Of a DNA stretch of 64,000 nucleotides, positions 53,746 to 62,840 are shown piece after piece. Each line of letters starts with the position of its first letter. The stretch's first letter is position 1. The stretch is from the NCBI RefSeq assembly GCF_013836145.1, contig NZ_CP057483.1:2294001-2358000 (forward strand). Direction: 5' to 3'. The notes under the pieces were generated by a model. That model was not told where the DNA came from, ran no database searches, and saw nothing but the letters and a program-made list of their open reading frames with translations. Both the position numbers and the translations under genes were made by a program. Source of the DNA: Citrobacter sp. RHB25-C09 (lineage in GTDB: Bacteria; Pseudomonadota; Gammaproteobacteria; Enterobacterales; Enterobacteriaceae).

Positions 53746-54363
53746 TCAACGATGAGAGTGGCGTTCCTGAATGGCGGTCAGAGAGCCCTCCTCCAACGCT
53801 TCCTTATAGTGTTTACGACACACGGAAACGTAACGCTCATTGCCACCAATCACCACCTGCTCACCTTCGTTGTACGGTCTTCCCGCCTGGTCAAGACGTA
53901 ATACCATACTGGCTTTGCGACCACAGAAGCAGATCGTTTTTAATTCAACCAGCTTATCTGACCAGGAAAGTAAGTATTGGCTGCCAATAAACAGCTCACC
54001 GCGAAAATCGGTACGTAATCCATAGCACAATACCGGTATATCAAGTTGATCAACAACTTCCGATAATTCATAGACCTGCTGTCGGGTGAGAAACTGGCAC
54101 TCGTCTACCAGCACGCAATGTATACGTTGCTGCGCGTTTTCTGCCTCAATCTCTTTATACAAGGACGAATTTTGGTTAAACAGTTTCGCCGGGGAAGACA
54201 ATCCAATGCGTGAACTGACTTTACCCGCGCCATAGCGATCGTCTATTTCCGCCGTATATACGACTGTGCGCATCCCACGTTCCTGATAATTGTATGAAGA
54301 TTGCAGTAACGCAGTCGACTTACCGGCATTCATTGCTGAATAGTAGAAATATAGCTGCGCCAT
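53746..54363 (-). CDS. tdk: Thymidine kinase Tdk
   Basis: Phosphorylates thymidine (and deoxyuridine) for salvage. 205 residues from ATG 54363 (MAQLYFYYSAMNAGKST); the frame is open 26 codons further upstream without support. P-loop MNAGKST (about 11-17), base-catalysing Glu in VDECQF (about 86-91), zinc cysteines CFCGRK...CRKH. Divergent from hns. Confidence 0.97.
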   Translation of the reverse strand: MAQLYFYYSAMNAGKSTALLQSSYNYQERGMRTVVYTAEIDDRYGAGKVSSRIGLSSPAKLFNQNSSLYKEIEAENAQQRIHCVLVDECQFLTRQQVYELSEVVDQLDIPVLCYGLRTDFRGELFIGSQYLLSWSDKLVELKTICFCGRKASMVLRLDQAGRPYNEGEQVVIGGNERYVSVCRKHYKEALEEGSLTAIQERHSHR

Positions 54364-54966
54364 TGGCCACAGACCCTCAACAGAGTGAAATAAAGACGGG
54401 ACGGAGTGTACCATAATTTCTCTGATTTTCCGTGCCAGCATCCAGGGTTACCCTGTATATGTACGGCGCTTGCCAGCCGCCGCCTGTAACGCCAACGTTC
54501 ATTGTTATTGAGGAAATATGTATTAACAATTGAACAAACATCACGCGACTAATCTCATTTCTCACCATATTGCGCCGGGATATTCATCAATAGTGCTTAT
54601 CAACGGTGACTAAATGGAAACCCAGGATTTATTGTTCCAGTCGTTCACCGCCGAACCCAGCTAATAGAGATAACTCGTCAGCAAAGCTAATACAAAGGGT
54701 TGATATTGCTACCCCGCCCCGCTATTACTGCACGAAAAAATGTGACCTAAGTCCATCTGTCTTAGCACAAAAAATAGAGTAACCGCTCTGCCAATAAGCT
54801 CTTTTCTGTGTGTTCCTTCAAGAAAAATTTAAGTTCAGATATTTATTGGATCCAAAAAATAAAGCGGAATTTTGAATTCCTTACATTCCTGGCTATTGCA
54901 CATCTGAATTTAACGCTCTATTATTAGCGTAACAAACCACCCCAATATAAGTTTGAGATTACTAAA
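54364..54966. other. Intergenic tdk to hns
   Basis: 603 bp, AT-rich near hns (54780-54965). It carries the hns promoter, which in E. coli is autorepressed and Fis/CspA responsive, plus the tdk promoter. No extra gene, such as the IS-derived insZ/ychG remnant of E. coli, is seen here. Confidence 0.55.
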
Positions 54967-55380
54967 ATGAGCGAAGCACTTAAAATTCTGAACAACATCC
55001 GTACTCTTCGTGCGCAGGCAAGAGAATGCACCCTGGAAACGCTGGAAGAAATGCTGGAAAAATTAGAAGTTGTTGTAAACGAGCGTCGTGAAGAAGAAAG
55101 CGCGGCAGCGGCAGAAGTTGAAGAACGCACTCGTAAACTGCAACAATATCGTGAAATGCTGATTGCTGACGGTATTGATCCGAATGAATTGCTGAATAGC
55201 ATGGCCGCTGTTAAATCTGGCACCAAAGCTAAACGTGCAGCACGTCCGGCTAAATATAGCTATGTTGACGAAAACGGTGAAACTAAAACCTGGACTGGTC
55301 AGGGTCGTACACCGGCTGTGATCAAAAAAGCAATGGAAGAGCAAGGTAAACAGCTGGATGATTTCCTGATCAAGGGTTAA
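54967..55380 (+). CDS. hns: Nucleoid-associated protein H-NS
   Basis: Silences AT-rich and horizontally acquired DNA. 137 residues. N-terminal oligomerisation helices (about 1-80, ETLEEMLEKLEVVVNERREEE), flexible linker, and C-terminal AT-hook-like DNA-binding domain with Gln112-Gly113-Arg114 (TWTGQGRTP). Compared with the Enterobacteriaceae consensus only isolated changes (AAVKSG, QLDDFLIKG) occur. AT-rich promoter lies upstream. Confidence 0.99.
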   Translation: MSEALKILNNIRTLRAQARECTLETLEEMLEKLEVVVNERREEESAAAAEVEERTRKLQQYREMLIADGIDPNELLNSMAAVKSGTKAKRAARPAKYSYVDENGETKTWTGQGRTPAVIKKAMEEQGKQLDDFLIKG

Positions 55381-55400
55381 TCAGCAATTAACTTGCACAG

Positions 55401-55426
55401 AATCCCGCCGCTGGCGGGATTTTTTT
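55401..55426 (+). terminator. Terminator of hns
   Basis: AATCCCGCC (55401-55409), loop GCT, GGCGGGATT (55413-55421) followed by T5 (to 55426); 20 bp after the hns stop. Confidence 0.92.
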
Positions 55427-55462
55427 GCGCGTAATCTACCCCTTTTTAGGCACGCTGCGCAT

Positions 55463-55492
55463 AAAAAAACGGCGCTATGAAACAGCGCCGTT
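55463..55492 (-). terminator. Terminator of galU
   Basis: AACGGCGCT (55468-55476) and AGCGCCGTT (55484-55492) form a perfect stem; on the minus strand it is followed by a run of Us (complement of A55463-55469). Lies just after the galU stop. Confidence 0.9.
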
Positions 55493-55517
55493 ACAAAACG
55501 TTAATAATAAAGTGAGG

Positions 55518-56426
55518 TTACTTTTTAATACCTATCTCGTCTTCAAGCCAGGTCTTAAATTCATCACCCAGCGTATTATGTCGAATGCCATATTCAACAA
55601 ATGCCTGCATATAACCTAATTTATTGCCACAGTCATGGCTTTTACCTTTCATATGGTAGGCTTCAACGGTTTCTTTTTCGATCAGCATGTCGATGGCATC
55701 TGTCAGCTGAATTTCATCACCGGCACCAGGAGGTGTTTTCGCCAGCAGTGGCCAAATATCTGCGCTCAGCACGTAGCGGCCCACAATGGCCAGGTTAGAC
55801 GGGGCAACATCCGCTTTCGGCTTCTCAACGACACCAACCATCGGAACGCTCTCACCCGGAGCCAGTGCGACTCCTTTACAGTCAACCACACCATAAGCCG
55901 TGACGTCCGCAACAGGTTCAACCATAATCTGGCTATGACCCGTCTCGTCGAAACGATGGATCATTTCGGCAAGGTTATCCTGGGTTAAATCGGATTCATA
56001 TTCATCGAGAATCACGTCTGGCAGAATAACCGCAACGGGCTCATTACCGACCACAGGATGCGCACACAGTACCGCATGGCCTAAACCTTTCGCCAGCCCC
56101 TGACGCACCTGCATAATGGTGACGTGTGGCGGACAAATAGATTGCACTTCTTCGAGCAGCTGACGCTTAACGCGTTTTTCCAGCATGGCTTCCAGTTCAA
56201 AACTGGTATCGAAGTGGTTTTCGATTGAATTCTTGGAAGAGTGCGTCACCAAAACAATTTCTGTAATGCCCGCAGCAATACACTCATTGACGACATACTG
56301 AATTAATGGCTTATCAACCAACGGCAGCATCTCTTTCGGGATGGCTTTTGTCGCCGGTAACATCCTGGTTCCTAATCCCGCTACAGGGATAACGGCTTTT
56401 TTGACTTTCGAATTAATGGCAGCCAT
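55518..56426 (-). CDS. galU: UTP-glucose-1-phosphate uridylyltransferase GalU
   Basis: Makes UDP-glucose for LPS, trehalose, and galactose use. 302 residues. Nucleotidyltransferase motif GLGTRMLPATKAIPKEMLPL (about 17-36), PGAGDEIQLTDA and the Lys in SHDCGNKLGYM. AGGAGAATTTAA precedes ATG 56426. Convergent with hns; rssB lies upstream on the same strand. Confidence 0.98.
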   Translation of the reverse strand: MAAINSKVKKAVIPVAGLGTRMLPATKAIPKEMLPLVDKPLIQYVVNECIAAGITEIVLVTHSSKNSIENHFDTSFELEAMLEKRVKRQLLEEVQSICPPHVTIMQVRQGLAKGLGHAVLCAHPVVGNEPVAVILPDVILDEYESDLTQDNLAEMIHRFDETGHSQIMVEPVADVTAYGVVDCKGVALAPGESVPMVGVVEKPKADVAPSNLAIVGRYVLSADIWPLLAKTPPGAGDEIQLTDAIDMLIEKETVEAYHMKGKSHDCGNKLGYMQAFVEYGIRHNTLGDEFKTWLEDEIGIKK

Positions 56427-56627
56427 TTAAATTCTCCTGGACTGTTCATGTATTGAGCGTGATCATCAATCTGTATCGCATCCGAGTATATCAGGACTGA
56501 CACCAGCCTCTGGTCCGAAAAGGATGCGTGGTTGAATAATTAAGACAAATACGTAATAAACTGGCGCAGATAGTAACACCCGAAAAGGACGCCGGGTAAA
56601 GCATTTTGCATTCACCTCCTCGATTGC

Positions 56628-57641
56628 TCATTCCGCAGACAACATAAGACGAAGCCGACCACCAGCCCCCCAAATTTGACACTGCCAGGCATCGCAACGC
56701 TGACTAATTTGGTTGAGATAAGCATTGCCCAGCGTTCCCAGCGGAACACCATTACTGATTTGGACATTATGCATCCCGGTATTTAATGTGGCATTAAGGC
56801 CAGCAGAAACCAGGATAAGGTTTTGTTGTCCACTGTGGTAATAGCCAACCAATAACGGAAACTGGCCGGGTAAATTGGCCTGTCGAAGCAAATGATTGAC
56901 CTGTTTCAATAACGTTCCCAACTCCGGCAAACGCTGATTTTGATGGGCAAGCTGGTCTTGCAGTAAGCCGTTAAATAGTGCACGTAAAAGTAATGCCGCC
57001 AGTACGCCATTGTCTCCAGCACGGGTAACGTCCAGACAATAAAAGGCAAGGTCATTTTCTGATAGCGGCGCAATATCCAGCACCAATCCCGGTTTGTCTG
57101 CGGACACCAACTGTCGATAGTTTACCCGACAATGCGAAATCGTCTGCTGCACGGGTGGCTGGAGTTCCTGGAGTAGTTTTGCGGCCGCCGTGGGGTTTTC
57201 CACCATCGCATCCCAGTCACGAAAAAGACGCTCCTCTTCTTCAACCCGGGAATTAAACATGTTCGGGTAAAGGCAGGCAAAAACGGTTTCGCGCAGACGC
57301 GTCAAATCTTTTACCGGTTTTAGCAGGACATCATTGACGCCCAGGCGTAGCGCTTTAGCAATATCCGCCATGTTTTCGGTGGCGGAGATCACCAGAATCG
57401 GCGTCTGATCGCCCCGATTGCGAATCTGCTCAACCAGAGTAAGGCCATTCATTCTTGGCATCGCAAGATCGCAAATCATTAAATCAGGCGTAATGTTATT
57501 CAGGAGTTCCAGCGCCTCTATCCCATCAGCTGCCAATGCCGTCGTTGCTCCCATAGAGGAAAACCACGAATCAACCAACGAGCGAAATACCGGCTCGTCT
57601 TCGACAATGAGAATCTGTTTTCCGACCAATGGCTGCGTCAT
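56628..57641 (-). CDS. rssB: RssB, RpoS-degradation response regulator
   Basis: Adaptor that delivers RpoS to ClpXP. 337 residues from ATG 57641 (GGGGAGAAAAC ribosome site). Receiver domain 1-125 with phospho-acceptor Asp58 (TPDLMICDLAMP) and Lys108 (LLKPVKD); C-terminal PP2C-like domain lacks phosphatase residues. Called hnr in older Salmonella work. 68 bp after rssA. Confidence 0.97.
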   Translation of the reverse strand: MTQPLVGKQILIVEDEPVFRSLVDSWFSSMGATTALAADGIEALELLNNITPDLMICDLAMPRMNGLTLVEQIRNRGDQTPILVISATENMADIAKALRLGVNDVLLKPVKDLTRLRETVFACLYPNMFNSRVEEEERLFRDWDAMVENPTAAAKLLQELQPPVQQTISHCRVNYRQLVSADKPGLVLDIAPLSENDLAFYCLDVTRAGDNGVLAALLLRALFNGLLQDQLAHQNQRLPELGTLLKQVNHLLRQANLPGQFPLLVGYYHSGQQNLILVSAGLNATLNTGMHNVQISNGVPLGTLGNAYLNQISQRCDAWQCQIWGAGGRLRLMLSAE

Positions 57642-57733
57642 GTTTTCTCCCCTGACTGGCTTCACTCAATAGTGGCATGCTATGACCACTCGCGCCTGTC
57701 AGAATTTGCTTAAGTGTAGCTAAAAAAGGTGCA

Positions 57734-58642
57734 TCAAACGTCGGTACGCACCAGCGGTAAAAGTTCGTCCATCTTTTTCTCCACCGCTAACTGTCCGGCC
57801 GTAATGGCCGCACTGGCGCGATGAAAATCTAATGTCGATATTTGTGGACAGAACGGTTGAATTAAAATGTCAGGAGGGTCACCCGCCATACGGTTACGTT
57901 TCAGGCGGTTTTCCAGAACCTGGATAGAGGTCGTCATGATCTCCATGGCGGTAGGTGCAGTGACGACACGACGCGTGGTGATGTTACCCAACCGCTCTTT
58001 TAACCGCGCGTGCCACGGCAGCCCATCGCCATTATTATCGGCACTGTCATCGCTAACATTAAGGGAGAGTAAGTCTTGCTGCATCAGATGCGCGTCATGC
58101 TGCAGGTCAACGGCAATAACAATGTCCGCCCCCATCGCCCGGGTGAGAGAAATAGGAACAGGGTTCACTACGCCGCCATCAACCAGCCAGTAGCCGTTAT
58201 GCGCAACAGGCGACATCAAACCAGGGATACTGCACGAAGCCCGAACCGCGAGATGGAGATCGCCTTCTGTGAACCATATTTCACGTCCCGTACTCAAATT
58301 GGTCGCTACCGTTGCAAAACGACGCGTACATTGCTCAATCTCCGCGACGGGCATGACGTTTCTGTACTGATTGAATACACGTTCACCACGCAGCAGTCCG
58401 CCCCTGCGCCAGGAGAGGTCCATCAAACGCAGAACATCCCAATAGCTAAAGGAACTGACCCACTCTTCAAGTGCAGGCAATTTATTGCAGGCGTAGGCAG
58501 CCCCGACTAACGAACCGATGGAACATCCTGCAACGATGTCGATTTCAATGCCCATATGTTGGAGCGCTTTAATGACACCAATATGCGACCAGCCTCGCGC
58601 TGCACCTGAACCCAGCGCCAGACCTATTTTCATTTTTCTCAT
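57734..58642 (-). CDS. rssA: RssA, patatin-like phospholipase family protein
   Basis: 302 residues from ATG 58642 (MRKMKIGLALGSG). Patatin fold: glycine-rich GSGAARG (about 11-17), nucleophile GCSIG (about 39-43), and catalytic Asp in VDGGVVNP (about 165). Hydrolase of unknown lipid substrate. The longer frame to 58690 is upstream of the conserved start. First gene of rssAB. Confidence 0.94.
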   Translation of the reverse strand: MRKMKIGLALGSGAARGWSHIGVIKALQHMGIEIDIVAGCSIGSLVGAAYACNKLPALEEWVSSFSYWDVLRLMDLSWRRGGLLRGERVFNQYRNVMPVAEIEQCTRRFATVATNLSTGREIWFTEGDLHLAVRASCSIPGLMSPVAHNGYWLVDGGVVNPVPISLTRAMGADIVIAVDLQHDAHLMQQDLLSLNVSDDSADNNGDGLPWHARLKERLGNITTRRVVTAPTAMEIMTTSIQVLENRLKRNRMAGDPPDILIQPFCPQISTLDFHRASAAITAGQLAVEKKMDELLPLVRTDV

Positions 58643-58751
58643 TTGACCAACAAACATCCCCTGGCTTATGGGCGTAGCAACATCTCCCACGCTCAGTTAA
58701 CATAGGCTACCCTGGCTTTTTATACGCCTTTATTTTTCAGGGAGATTATTC

Positions 58752-59207
58752 GTGACTAAGCTTTGTCCCTGTGGTAGCGCTGTCGAGTATAGCCTATGTT
58801 GCTACCGATATGTGTCCGGCAAGCAAGTACCGCCCGATCCGTCACATCTCATGCGTTCTCGCTACTGCGCTTTTGTGATGAAAGACGCAGATTACTTGAT
58901 TAAAACCTGGCATCCGAGCTGCCAGGCAGGCGCATTCAGAGATGAAATTAGCGCAGGATTCGCGGATACTGAATGGCTGGGCCTGACGGTATTTGAACAT
59001 ACCTGGTCTGAGGCCGACGCGACGGGTTTTGTCAGCTTTGTTGCCCGTTTTATTGAACGTGGGAAAACCGGCGCTATTATTGAGCGCTCCCGTTTTTTAA
59101 AAGAAAACGGTCAGTGGTACTATATCGATGGAACCCGCCCACAATTTGGACGAAACGATGCCTGCCCTTGCGGTTCAGGAAAAAAATTTAAAAAGTGCTG
59201 CGGCTAA
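58752..59207 (+). CDS. ychJ: YchJ, SEC-C motif protein
   Basis: 151-residue UPF0225 protein with zinc-binding SEC-C motifs at both ends, CPCGSAVEYSLCC (about 5-17) and CPCGSGKKFKKCC (about 137-149). Between them is an NTF2-like domain. Function unknown. AGGGAGA precedes the ATG. Three bases before an upstream possible purU start. Confidence 0.94.
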   Translation: MTKLCPCGSAVEYSLCCYRYVSGKQVPPDPSHLMRSRYCAFVMKDADYLIKTWHPSCQAGAFRDEISAGFADTEWLGLTVFEHTWSEADATGFVSFVARFIERGKTGAIIERSRFLKENGQWYYIDGTRPQFGRNDACPCGSGKKFKKCCG

Positions 59208-59261
59208 TCAATGCCAGACAGTATTAAACACGCAAACATTATCAACAGGATTACCGCTGCA

Positions 59262-60104
59262 ATGCATTCATTACAACGCAAAGTGCTTCGTACTATTTGT
59301 CCCGACCAAAAGGGTCTGATCGCGCGCATTACCAACATTTGTTACAAGCACGAACTGAATATTGTGCAAAACAATGAATTTGTCGATCACCGTACCGGCC
59401 GCTTTTTTATGCGTACCGAACTGGAAGGCATTTTTAACGATTCCACGCTGCTTGCCGATCTTGATAGCGCCCTGCCTGAAGGTTCAGTTCGTGAACTGAA
59501 CCCGGCCGGACGTCGTCGGGTGGTCATTCTGGTCACTAAAGAGGCGCACTGTCTGGGCGATCTGTTAATGAAAGCGAATTATGGCGGTCTGGATATTGAT
59601 ATCGCCGCGGTGATTGGTAACCATGAAACTCTGCGTACACTGGTTGAGCGTTTCGATATTCCGTTTGAACTGGTGAGTCATGAAGGCTTAACCCGTGAAG
59701 AACATGATCAGAAAATGGCTGAAGCAATAGAAGCCCACCAGCCGGATTACGTCGTTCTGGCGAAATACATGCGTGTGCTGACGCCGGAATTTGTTGCGCG
59801 TTTCCCGAATATGATTATCAACATTCACCACTCATTCTTACCGGCATTTATCGGTGCGCGTCCGTACCATCAGGCTTATGAACGCGGCGTGAAGATTATT
59901 GGCGCGACCGCGCATTATGTGAATGACAACCTGGATGAAGGGCCAATTATCATGCAGGACGTGATTCACGTCGATCACACCTATACGGCAGAAGATATGA
60001 TGCGTGCCGGACGTGACGTTGAGAAGAATGTATTAAGCCGGGCGCTGTATCAGGTTCTTGCCCAGCGTGTGTTTGTGTACGGTAATCGTACGATCATTCT
60101 TTAA
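59262..60104 (+). CDS. purU: Formyltetrahydrofolate deformylase PurU
   Basis: Hydrolyses 10-formyl-THF to THF and formate, balancing one-carbon pools and feeding PurT. 280 residues from ATG 59262 (MHSLQRKVLRTICPD), equal to E. coli; a 17-codon extension to 59211 exists. N-terminal ACT domain (about 5-80) and formyltransferase core with NIHHSFLPAF (about 184) and catalytic Asp (NDNLDEGP). Complete. Confidence 0.97.
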   Translation: MHSLQRKVLRTICPDQKGLIARITNICYKHELNIVQNNEFVDHRTGRFFMRTELEGIFNDSTLLADLDSALPEGSVRELNPAGRRRVVILVTKEAHCLGDLLMKANYGGLDIDIAAVIGNHETLRTLVERFDIPFELVSHEGLTREEHDQKMAEAIEAHQPDYVVLAKYMRVLTPEFVARFPNMIINIHHSFLPAFIGARPYHQAYERGVKIIGATAHYVNDNLDEGPIIMQDVIHVDHTYTAEDMMRAGRDVEKNVLSRALYQVLAQRVFVYGNRTIIL

Positions 60105-60263
60105 TCGACAAACAAATGAATTGGTTACCTTTGCGGCTTTACGCGTAAAAATCAGGCAACCAGTTTATTTTTCTCTGCGGAATACTTTACAGAGGCGTGT
60201 CATTTGATATGATGCGCCCCGCTTCCCGAAATGGAAGCAGGCCAGTAAAACGCATTACCCCGT

Positions 60264-60348
<85 letters not shown>

Positions 60349-60382
60349 TTCATCCTTGTAAGTTTTCGCAATATATACCCCT

Positions 60383-60467
<85 letters not shown>

Positions 60468-60596
60468 TCACTTCTCTGTAGCACCTCAGCCAAACCAAAA
60501 CGTCAGTATGAAATGTTCTGCCCATGCGGGAAGGATGAGAAGCTTCGACTAGGGTTCGACTCGAGCGAATGCGAGAGAACGTTGCCAACGGATTCA
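60468..60596 (+). other. rtT-like trailer after the tRNA pair
   Basis: About 130 bp between the second tRNA and the REP units. It contains CTTCGACTAGGGTTCGACTC (60543-60562), similar to the T-arm text of the tRNA itself, as found in the E. coli tyrT trailer repeats. Only one partial unit is seen and no intact protamine-like tpr frame. Confidence 0.4.
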
Positions 60597-60764
60597 TCGC
60601 CTGATGGCGCTTCGCTTATCAGGCCTACAAAACCCGCACGTCACGGTAGGCCGGATAAGGCAACGCCGCCATCCGGCAAATCGCCTGATGGCGCTTCGCT
60701 TCTCAGGCCTACAAAACCCACACGTCACAGTTGGCCGGATAAGGCAACGCCGCCATCCGGCAAA
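60597..60764. repeat. Two 84-bp tandem REP/BIME units
   Basis: Unit 1 60597-60680, unit 2 60681-60764. Each begins TCGCCTGATGGCGCTTCGCT and ends CGCCATCCGGCAAA, with two inverted palindromes inside. The copies differ at few bases (for example TTATCAGG versus TTCTCAGG). Overlapping long ORFs in both strands come from this repeat and are not genes. Confidence 0.9.
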
Positions 60765-60796
60765 TAACACGAAGAGTCTTCTTTCCCCTTCTCCTC

Positions 60797-61321
60797 TCAA
60801 GCCTTTATTGATCCACCGGCTGCCGTTAACGCCTTTATCCTCTCTCCCGCCTGCATTAATTCTTTTAATCCACCGCGTATCCATATTCCTTTGCCGCAGT
60901 ATTCAAGCCTCGCCGCATGGTCAAACTGATCGTAATCGACTGGATACACCAATGCAGGTATGCCTTTATTCAGGCAGTACCACATGAACCCTGCGCCCCC
61001 GTGATGGATAACTGCATCATAACGGCTCAGCCAACGATCGTAATCAACCCAGTCGACGCGAGTGAAGTTGCCTTGCCGCAGACTGCCATTACCCACCGGA
61101 TTGCCGTCGGTAAAGTGAAACTCCCAGTCAGGAAGTCCCTGTGCCAGCGTAATCACCGCCTTTGCCACCTCATCCTTATGCCAGTCGAGATGCGTACCCA
61201 GCGTCACCAGCACATGCCGTTTACCTTCGATAAAGGGCGGGGCCTCACCTCGTGTCGGAGGCGTATACAAAGCAGGGCCGATAAACGCCACAGAAGCAGG
61301 CCAGGTGCGTGGAAACTCAAA
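60797..61321 (-). pseudogene. Glycosyltransferase (MGT/UGT-like), C-terminal fragment
   Basis: About 170 residues remain of a normally about 400-residue GT-B glycosyltransferase. VLVTLGTHLDW, HHGGAGFMWYCLNKGIPALV and PVDYDQFDHAARLEYCGKGI are the donor (nucleotide-sugar) binding C-lobe motifs. The acceptor-binding N-lobe is missing. The frame is closed upstream by TAG at 61322-61324 immediately at the junction with the epimerase; the only start, GTG 61291, is internal. Reads in the same direction as the other three cluster genes. Confidence 0.75.
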
Positions 61322-61731
61322 CTACATCCGTATTCGCTGGTAAATCCAGGTCCGATGGGATCACACTCGCGAATATTCAGTCGATGCGCAAAGCGGTAGT
61401 AGACCGCCGCGCTGGAGATAAATATCAACCGGGGATGGTTGCGGCGATTACAAAAATCAATCACCTGGCGGGTGGTTTCGACATTTTCCCGCGTGTATTC
61501 TCGCGGTGTCCCCCAGGGTGACGCTCTGCCCGCCGCGTGGATAACCACATCGGGCACGAAATCCAGCTCATCCAGCCTGTCGAGCGCCAGTGCGCAATAG
61601 CGTACGGATGCGGGCAAATCGATGCGCTCACGTCGCCCAACGCCACACAGAGATACGTCCTCACGGGCGGCGAAACGGCGCAAAAAGGTGCTGCCAATAA
61701 AGCCTGACGCACCGGTAACCAGCACCTTCAC
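61204..61731 (-). pseudogene. NAD-dependent epimerase/dehydratase (extended SDR), N-terminal fragment
   Basis: 175-residue frame; homology stops near residue 135. The Rossmann GASGFIG (about 7-13) and VVIHAAG, RENVETTRQ, FISSAAVYY motifs are of the UDP-sugar epimerase/3-beta-HSD group. The frame passes the catalytic Tyr in SEYG and then runs into foreign sequence, out of frame over the glycosyltransferase remnant. It has lost the YxxxK lysine and the entire substrate domain. GTG start with GGAGGAGG; overlaps the desaturase stop by 4 nt (GTGA). Confidence 0.75.
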
Positions 61732-62840
61732 GGTGCCTCCTCCGTTCGTTCGGGGCGTTCGCCCATTCGCCGCAGAAATTGCTGCTGTAGCGACAGTAAA
61801 TCCGACAGTGAAAGTCGTTGATAGTCCAGACCTTCCCTTTTCGCGACGCCTTCAATAATCCGACTGAGCGCAGGATAGTGACGATGGTTCCAGTGCGGAA
61901 AAAGATGATGTGTCAGATGAAGATTAATACCGCCAAGCCAGTAGCCCATCCAGACGGGTTGCGTCGTCCAGTCAAAGGTGGTGGCAAAAACGTGAGCCAA
62001 CCTGCCCTCCGGCATTTTTCCCCCTTCCGGAGGAAGTTGCACGCGCCCTTTTGCCCAGTGTGTACCGATAATCAGCATCACTAATACCAACGAACAAATC
62101 ATCTGGCTGATCGTGTAAACCGCTAGCACGGTTAAAAAGCTGAACCTGTCTGCCATCAGCCACGCGGGTAATGCGAGGCAAAAGACCATATGGGCAACCT
62201 TGCCGAACAGGAATGCAACCCACCCGGCAACGCCGTGCTGGATCAGATGTCGCGTAACCGGCGTCAATCCACCTCGGTCCAGCCAGTCAACAACCCAGAT
62301 ATACCAGGGAAAGGTCAACGCCGCGACGAGCGGCCAGTAATAACGCTGCGCCCGCATAAAAGGGCGCCAGCGCTGCCAGGGCGTCTGGCGGAGGAGGCCG
62401 TTTTCAGCGATGTCCGGATCGTAGTATTCAATATTGGTATACCCGTGATGAAACCTGACGTGGCGGACCCGCCAACAGTCGGGATCCAGTCCTAACGGAA
62501 TGGTGACAATGCGATTGAGCCACACGTTTGCCCGTTTCCCCCGAAAGAACGCATTGTGGGATGCATCATGAACGACATTAGCCGCCAACAGCATCGCGCA
62601 GGCTATCATCGCCAGATACCACAGCAAGAAGAGCGTGACGCCGTCCTGATGCAGTGCCACCACATAGCAGGCCAGCCAGGCGGCCATCAGCAACACCATT
62701 TTGAGCAGCATGCGGCCGTCTGCATAACGGTGGTCGCCGTGTTCTGCCAGCCAGAGACGCGTTTCGCGCTGCAGCATTTTCACCAACGAGGGAGAGTCAG
62801 CGGCAAAGGTCAGCGGCCCGGTCGGGTTAAACAGATTCAT
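61728..62840 (-). CDS. Membrane fatty-acid desaturase family protein
   Basis: 370 residues, integral membrane di-iron enzyme. Three histidine boxes: HDASH (91-95), HVRFHH (127-132) and HLTHH (308-312) with nearby HWNHRH. Hydrophobic spans at about 48-65, 70-90, 160-185, 200-235 and 240-260. Such proteins introduce double bonds or hydroxyls into lipid or carotenoid chains using O2; substrate here unknown. ATG 62840 overlaps the upstream gene by 14 nt and has AAGGAG. Not present at this position in E. coli. Confidence 0.85.
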   Translation of the reverse strand: MNLFNPTGPLTFAADSPSLVKMLQRETRLWLAEHGDHRYADGRMLLKMVLLMAAWLACYVVALHQDGVTLFLLWYLAMIACAMLLAANVVHDASHNAFFRGKRANVWLNRIVTIPLGLDPDCWRVRHVRFHHGYTNIEYYDPDIAENGLLRQTPWQRWRPFMRAQRYYWPLVAALTFPWYIWVVDWLDRGGLTPVTRHLIQHGVAGWVAFLFGKVAHMVFCLALPAWLMADRFSFLTVLAVYTISQMICSLVLVMLIIGTHWAKGRVQLPPEGGKMPEGRLAHVFATTFDWTTQPVWMGYWLGGINLHLTHHLFPHWNHRHYPALSRIIEGVAKREGLDYQRLSLSDLLSLQQQFLRRMGERPERTEEAP

